From: Proteus alimentorum
Lineage (GTDB): Bacteria; Pseudomonadota; Gammaproteobacteria; Enterobacterales; Enterobacteriaceae
Reading direction: 5' to 3'
Assembly (NCBI RefSeq): GCF_002607735.1
Contig: NZ_NBVR01000003.1
Span: forward strand, 43,824-107,823
Length of the DNA stretch: 64,000 bases
Shown: positions 60,336 to 64,000 of the stretch, one piece after another
Numbering within the stretch: the stretch's first letter is position 1
Layout of the letters: the number at the start of each line of letters is the position of its first letter
The notes under the pieces: model-generated
What the model was told of the DNA's origin: nothing
The model's input: only the letters and a program-made list of their open reading frames with translations
Database searches by the model: none
Translations under genes and position numbers: made by a program

Positions 60336-60527
60336 ATGAGACTTATTCTGGCGTTATTACTACCTTGGTTACAATTTTTCACGATTGGTCGCCCATTTGC
60401 TGGCATCTTCTGCCTTATCCTACAAATCACCTTAATTGGGTGGATCCCTGCGGCTATCTGGTCGGTTTATGCCCTTTCTCAATACAATACGGATAAAAAA
60501 ATTGAGAAAATGTCTCGCGGTGGTTAA
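60336..60527 (+). CDS. YqaE/Pmp3-type small membrane protein (moron)
   Basis: A 63-residue protein on the plus strand inside the minus-strand tail operon. Two membrane segments (about 2-20 and 28-48) with LPWLQFFTIGRPFAGIFC and LIGWIPAAIWSVYALSQY give the stress-linked Pmp3/YqaE pattern. GAGGGG lies before the ATG, and a hairpin follows. Opposite orientation and own signals mark it as cargo rather than a virion gene. Confidence 0.8.
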   Translation: MRLILALLLPWLQFFTIGRPFAGIFCLILQITLIGWIPAAIWSVYALSQYNTDKKIEKMSRGG

Positions 60528-60531
60528 CGAT

Positions 60532-60554
60532 TAAGCCCCACTGATGTGGGGCTA
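60532..60554. terminator. Hairpin between YqaE-type gene and the T gene
   Basis: Stem TAAGCCCCAC / GTGGGGCTA with a 4-nt loop TGAT, between convergent genes; it overlaps the T-gene stop. No long T-run, so efficiency is uncertain. Confidence 0.55.
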
Positions 60555-60824
60555 TCGATTAGCTAATACACTCTCAGTGACGTTATCCCACACCTCTTCT
60601 TCCGTGATTTTCTTCTTCCACATCGGCATAAAATCCATCAATTCAGGCGGAGACGTTTTCGGATCACGATTTATCATCGCAAGAAGATGCGCCACTTGTG
60701 CCATCCGATAATCCTCTCGCCATAAACCAAAGGGTTGTTTGCGATAAAAAGCTTCATATTCACACAAGTGGCTTTCGGGCATTTGCTCGATTTCTGTGAG
60801 CGTTTTTCCCAATGCCAACGACAA
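60552..60824 (-). CDS. Tail assembly chaperone T part (made by -1 frameshift)
   Basis: A 90-codon frame in the -1 frame relative to the G-like gene, with FGLWREDYRMAQVAHLLAMI typical of T-type tail proteins. It lacks a good start of its own. Frameshifting at 60854-60860 would fuse it to the upstream gene, giving a GT-type protein of about 230 residues, as in lambda. Confidence 0.8.
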   Translation of the reverse strand: MSLALGKTLTEIEQMPESHLCEYEAFYRKQPFGLWREDYRMAQVAHLLAMINRDPKTSPPELMDFMPMWKKKITEEEVWDNVTESVLANR

Positions 60825-60826
60825 TA

Positions 60827-61243
60827 TCAGTTGGAATTGTCGTCGGTCTCCGAGTTTTTTTCGCTATTCCCCGCTTCGGCTGTAAACACCGCATTAGAGA
60901 ACCCTTGCCCTAGACGATTAAGACCTTTTAAATCTGCTTCATTTTCAGCATCAAAAAGCAGTTCTCCTTTTTCATCACACAACTTAAAGGCCAACATTCT
61001 GGCGACATCATATTCATCGTAAACACGATTTATCGCCTCATTAAATTGTTCGGGATCGTCTTCGTCTAAGTAAATATCCTGCGCTTCGGCGAGCTTGATT
61101 TTAATTTGGCGAAGTTTGCGCTGAATGTAATTCATGGTGCCAACATCCAGCTCTTTGACATAAAAAGTGTTGTCTAAATAGGTAAAAGGCGTCACTTTCA
61201 GTGCTTGGTTTAACACTAATTCACGCAATAAAGCGTTAGACAT
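60827..61243 (-). CDS. Tail assembly chaperone G-like protein
   Basis: A 138-residue chaperone that coats the tape measure during tail assembly. ATG 61243 has AGGAG 5 nt upstream; a GTG two codons earlier is less likely. The C-terminal SEKNSETDDNSN is the region where the slippery site lies. It lies between the tail tube and tape measure genes. Confidence 0.82.
   Translation of the reverse strand: MSNALLRELVLNQALKVTPFTYLDNTFYVKELDVGTMNYIQRKLRQIKIKLAEAQDIYLDEDDPEQFNEAINRVYDEYDVARMLAFKLCDEKGELLFDAENEADLKGLNRLGQGFSNAVFTAEAGNSEKNSETDDNSN
60854..60860 (-). other. Programmed -1 frameshift site A AAA AAC
   Basis: In the G-like gene frame the codons GAA AAA AAC present the classical slippery heptamer A AAA AAC, 27 bp before the stop. 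A -1 shift enters the T frame with no intervening stop (CTC GGA GAC CGA). Confidence 0.85.
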
Positions 61244-61307
61244 AATCACTCCTAAGTTTTTTATCGAGAAGGGAAAAGAGAAATAATGAGGTGGATGAAT
61301 TAAGGGG

Positions 61308-61973
61308 TTATTTCTTCACATTCAAATAATCACGGCCAGACAATTTAATCGAGATCCCCGAATCCATCATTTGCCCTACACTGCCATCAATGTTCATGCC
61401 CGTTTCGACAGAGCCGTAATAAAACATGGAGCCTTCATCTCGCGTTAAGACCATTTTCACTGCGAATTTTTCTTTGCTGTTTTCATATTTACGCAAGAGT
61501 CGCTGCACATCACTGGAGCTATAACGTAAGAAGAAGGTCAATTTAATTGAGCCGTATTCCGTATCACCGGATTCATATTCCTTGCCATCACTGCAAATGG
61601 TGGTGACATCAATTTGTTCGGTTGTCGAACCGTCTTTACTGAAACTTTTTACCGCACAGAAATTATTAGACCATTGAATACGTTGTGCTTTGGCGTTTGA
61701 AAAATCCGTAGGTAGCGTTTTATCACTCCAATCCACTTCGTCGCACAGGGTCACTTTATTGCCATCAACCTGTGCAATGGGAAAACGCCCATCTAACTCC
61801 CCTAAACCCGATAACATAATCATGTCATCCGCTTTCAGTTTATTATTGGCGATGGTAATGGTTGCGGGTGATAACGTCGCTTCCGTCACTGTCATCGCCT
61901 CCCCTAAGCCTGTTTGCACAAAGATCTTCGTGCCGAGGAAAGGCGTCGCTTTATGGTTTTTTGACTTTGCCAT
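61308..61973 (-). CDS. Phage major tail tube protein
   Basis: Tube-forming protein of 221 residues, with a beta-sandwich fold pattern (EQIDVTTICSDGKEYESGD; GSIKLTFFLRYSSSDVQ) and an Ig-like inserted segment near 30-75. The second of two close ATGs has AAGGA 6 nt upstream. It lies between the terminator and chaperone genes as usual in siphoviruses. Confidence 0.82.
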   Translation of the reverse strand: MAKSKNHKATPFLGTKIFVQTGLGEAMTVTEATLSPATITIANNKLKADDMIMLSGLGELDGRFPIAQVDGNKVTLCDEVDWSDKTLPTDFSNAKAQRIQWSNNFCAVKSFSKDGSTTEQIDVTTICSDGKEYESGDTEYGSIKLTFFLRYSSSDVQRLLRKYENSKEKFAVKMVLTRDEGSMFYYGSVETGMNIDGSVGQMMDSGISIKLSGRDYLNVKK

Positions 61974-61982
61974 ATCCATTCC

Positions 61983-62324
61983 TTATTTATCTGATGAAAT
62001 CATTAATTCAAGAACAAGCCGATGCAATTTGACATCCGCTTCATACCCAAAGACCGCATTCATTCGTTGTGCAAATGGGATTGCCTCGATAATCTGAGCC
62101 TCGATTTTTTTACGCAAGACCATGAGAGGTTGTGGTTGTGGCGCATACACATCAAGTTGCACGCGATAGTTGTCTAAATCCGTATCCTCCAGCGCACTGT
62201 TAGGCGTGATGCTGGCAAACTGGATCACAATGGCGGGATAATGCCCTTTGCCTTCAGGTAATACCTGAAAAAAAACCCTTCCATCGACAAGCGGTGAAAG
62301 GGTCTCTTTTAATTGCTGTATCAT
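61983..62324 (-). CDS. Phage tail terminator/completion protein
   Basis: A 113-residue protein with the DUF3168-type pattern (PEGKGHYPAIVIQFASITPN; YRVQLDVYAPQPQPLMVLR). It caps the tail tube at the head end (lambda U role). Confidence 0.8.
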   Translation of the reverse strand: MIQQLKETLSPLVDGRVFFQVLPEGKGHYPAIVIQFASITPNSALEDTDLDNYRVQLDVYAPQPQPLMVLRKKIEAQIIEAIPFAQRMNAVFGYEADVKLHRLVLELMISSDK

Positions 62325-62329
62325 GATCT

Positions 62330-62803
62330 CTACCTTACTTTTTCAATGTCCTCTTTGAGTGTTTGAACAATCACTTTAGCCGTCGCTTCCTTTTTCGCTT
62401 CAAAACTGGGCCGCATAAACGGTTGTGCGGGCATCTTGGCGGTGCCAAACTCGACAAACCACCAATAAAACGGATCATTTGGGTTCAATGCCGCACTTTT
62501 TCCCGTTGCCTGTTTAAAGGCAGACACCTTTTTACCCGATAATGATTTCACCCAAATGCGCGTTTTAACTTGCCCATTGCGCTGCACTTTCGTTTTAGAA
62601 CGAATATTGCGCTTGATGGTGCCTTTGCGTCGATGAGGCACCGTTTCCTTAAGAATAGGTACTCGATGTTTGATTTCTTCTTTTAACGCCGAAGCCCCTA
62701 CATTCATCGCCTTACGCGCGCTTTGATTTCTGGTTTTACGGGCGATATCTTGCATTCGTTGAGCGAGTTCAGACAATCCACTGATTTTAATCTCACCCAT
62801 CAT
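62330..62803 (-). CDS. HK97 gp10-family neck protein
   Basis: A 157-residue tail-head neck protein. ISGLSELAQRMQDIARKTRN at the start and PFYWWFVEFGTAKMPAQPFM near the end are the HK97-gp10 signature. It overlaps the head-closure gene by 11 bp. Confidence 0.88.
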   Translation of the reverse strand: MMGEIKISGLSELAQRMQDIARKTRNQSARKAMNVGASALKEEIKHRVPILKETVPHRRKGTIKRNIRSKTKVQRNGQVKTRIWVKSLSGKKVSAFKQATGKSAALNPNDPFYWWFVEFGTAKMPAQPFMRPSFEAKKEATAKVIVQTLKEDIEKVR

Positions 62804-63122
62804 TCACGCCCTCTTTGCACATTAATTGAAGCTCACGATGACGCTCATAAGGGTCAATAATCGAAATAATATTAAATAGTCGCTTACCCCATACAATACG
62901 CATCGAGGTATCAATATCAGCAATATAGCGAATAAGAATTCGCGTTGTGGCCTCACTTTGTACTTGCTGAGCTTGAAAATATTCTCGCCCTTGATAAGGC
63001 ATGATCGCTGCACGTACTTTTGTCGCATGATCCGTCCAAATCACATCACTGCCACTGATGGCATCGGGCGCTAATACTGATTTTTGAATATGAATAGTGT
63101 GGCGTAATCGTCCTGCACGCAT
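62793..63122 (-). CDS. Phage head closure protein
   Basis: A 109-residue adaptor (RLRHTIHIQKSV; RILIRYIADIDTSMRIVWG) of the SPP1 gp16/HK97 gp7-like head-tail joining family. GGAGG precedes the ATG. Confidence 0.85.
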   Translation of the reverse strand: MRAGRLRHTIHIQKSVLAPDAISGSDVIWTDHATKVRAAIMPYQGREYFQAQQVQSEATTRILIRYIADIDTSMRIVWGKRLFNIISIIDPYERHRELQLMCKEGVNDG

Positions 63123-63130
63123 AAAACCTC

Positions 63131-63457
63131 CTACAACCCATAAATCCGGTAAGGTTGAAGTAGTGCGGTGACCGCAAAAGGTTGTGTAGAAAAAGCTTGC
63201 CCCGAAATTACCCCCTCACGATTTTCATACCATTGCGCAATTAATAAGAGCATTGCCGCAATCACATCATCCGTTAAGAACAAGGCTTCAGGATCTTCTT
63301 GTGCTTTATCCATCTCCTGAGTTTTATGTAATGTTCGACGCGTGTAATTTTCAACATATTTCACGGCGGAACCGATATACAGCGTCAATAAATTATCGTC
63401 ATCCGTAAAATCAGGATCGATATTGCAATGCTGCTTCACCAATTCGAGAGAAAGCAT
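63131..63457 (-). CDS. Phage head-tail connector (gp6-like)
   Basis: A 108-residue helical adaptor (VKQHCNIDPDFTDDDNLLTL; AIAAMLLLIAQWYENREGV-like) of the gp6-like packaging/connector family. Its start overlaps the preceding stop by one base. Confidence 0.88.
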   Translation of the reverse strand: MLSLELVKQHCNIDPDFTDDDNLLTLYIGSAVKYVENYTRRTLHKTQEMDKAQEDPEALFLTDDVIAAMLLLIAQWYENREGVISGQAFSTQPFAVTALLQPYRIYGL

Positions 63458-63645
63458 TATTTCTCCTTTTTCGCCTTAATATTTCTTTTCGGTTCAGGTT
63501 CAATAACAAGATGTGCTTCTTCCTGTTCTTTGGCATAGCCTTTTTGAATTAACTCCCGTCCATGTTGCTCTAAGGTATCAATCTGCTCACCTTCAAGCAC
63601 CACTCGTCCCTCAAAATAAATGGCTCGTAAGATGACTAATTTCAT
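63457..63645 (-). CDS. Small phage head-region protein
   Basis: A 62-residue protein with a short beta-helical body (YFEGRVVLEGEQIDTLEQHG) and a basic tail (KRNIKAKKEK). It is commonly found between capsid and connector genes; function unknown. GGAGG precedes the ATG. Confidence 0.7.
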   Translation of the reverse strand: MKLVILRAIYFEGRVVLEGEQIDTLEQHGRELIQKGYAKEQEEAHLVIEPEPKRNIKAKKEK

Positions 63646-63690
63646 ATCACCTCCAAAGAAAAAGCGGCCATAAAGACCGCCTTAGTTACA

Positions 63691-64000
63691 TTAATCACTT
63701 GACGTTGCTACCGTAAAATCACCGTAAACAAAGGCTTCTGGGCGTTTGATCGCCAAAGCAAGACGCTCTTCACAACGGATAGAGATCATGTTTTTCTCAA
63801 AATCATCGGCGTTTTCCGTTGAAATCACCACATTCGTTTCTTCGCGATCAAAGAGCTGTGCACCCGCATTAAATGCCCCTGTTAAGAATTTCCCTTTAAA
63901 CGCGGGGGTTTCTGTTGCTACAACCGGTAATCCCCATAAGGTCGGTCCTGTTAATGCGGAAGGATTAGCCAAAATATAACGCCCCAAAGAGTCTTTGGTT
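63691..64000 (-). CDS. Phage major capsid protein, HK97 fold, 5' end outside window
   Basis: The last 102 residues of the shell protein. KDSLGRYILANPSALTGPTL, LWGLPVVATE, GAQLFDREETNVVIS and EERLALAIKRPEAFVYGDF are typical of the HK97-type C-terminal A and P domains. The frame is open to the window edge. Confidence 0.88.
   Translation of the reverse strand, partial: TKDSLGRYILANPSALTGPTLWGLPVVATETPAFKGKFLTGAFNAGAQLFDREETNVVISTENADDFEKNMISIRCEERLALAIKRPEAFVYGDFTVATSSD

Overview
The window is about 38-40% GC and looks like a chromosome segment of a Proteus species, most likely Proteus mirabilis. The gene order follows the enterobacterial core map (glyA-hmp, glnB, glrR-qseG-glrK-glmY-purL-mltF, tadA, yfhL-acpS-pdxJ-recO-era-rnc-lepB-lepA, rseC-rseB-rseA-rpoE, trmN6, srmB, grcA, ung, grpE-nadK-recN-bamE, rnfH-ratA, smpB-ssrA). 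The five-gene fimbrial cluster has the gene order and product sizes known for the P. mirabilis PMF operon (pmfACDEF). The species call is inference from layout and protein resemblance, not from a database search.

Layout. 1-15820 is core: truncated glyA, divergent hmp, an orphan membrane protein, glnB, glutamine-dependent nadE, the GlrR/QseG/GlrK system with its target sRNA gene glmY (sigma-54 promoter and upstream GlrR-type sites readable), purL, and divergent mltF. 15821-22278 is the pmf fimbrial operon, sitting between mltF and tadA, which are neighbours in E. coli. 22286-24395 holds tadA, a LysE-family exporter and a RelE-type toxin-antitoxin pair. 24638-31433 is yfhL followed by the leftward acpS-to-lepA block. 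31735-34472 is the sigma-E operon. 34768-44219 is core. nadB is missing from its usual place between rpoE and trmN6, which fits the nicotinate requirement of Proteus. The tmRNA gene ssrA (44279-44645) closes the core part.

44646-64000 is accessory. From 64000 back to about 50403 there is a siphovirus-type prophage late region on the minus strand: major capsid end, connector, head closure, neck, tail terminator, tail tube, G/GT chaperones with an A AAA AAC slippery site, tape measure, tail-tip proteins, peptidase-like protein, J-like protein. A plus-strand YqaE/Pmp3-type gene and a small lipoprotein gene lie among them as cargo. No integrase is visible; it would have to lie beyond the window.

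Between the tail genes and ssrA is a cargo island (about 45900-50130) with four genes: a RelA/SpoT-type nucleotide synthetase, a cytosolic trypsin-like protease, a ComF-type phosphoribosyltransferase and a SLOG-fold (YspA/DprA-like) protein. The protease gene ends directly at a 118-bp element that reads as an integron attC site of the Vibrio-type family. The phosphoribosyltransferase-SLOG pair starts about 30 bp after it and is followed by a second, weaker attC-like element. My main hypothesis is that integron-type gene cassettes carrying a nucleotide-signalling, probably defensive, module were captured next to a prophage.

Regulatory signals read directly from sequence include an NsrR box (hmp), PurR boxes (glyA, purL), a sigma-54 promoter with three TGTC-N10-GACA-type sites (glmY), TA operators, a long rnc leader stem, a sigma-E promoter (rpoE), an FNR box (grcA), a sigma-32 promoter (grpE) and two LexA boxes (recN).
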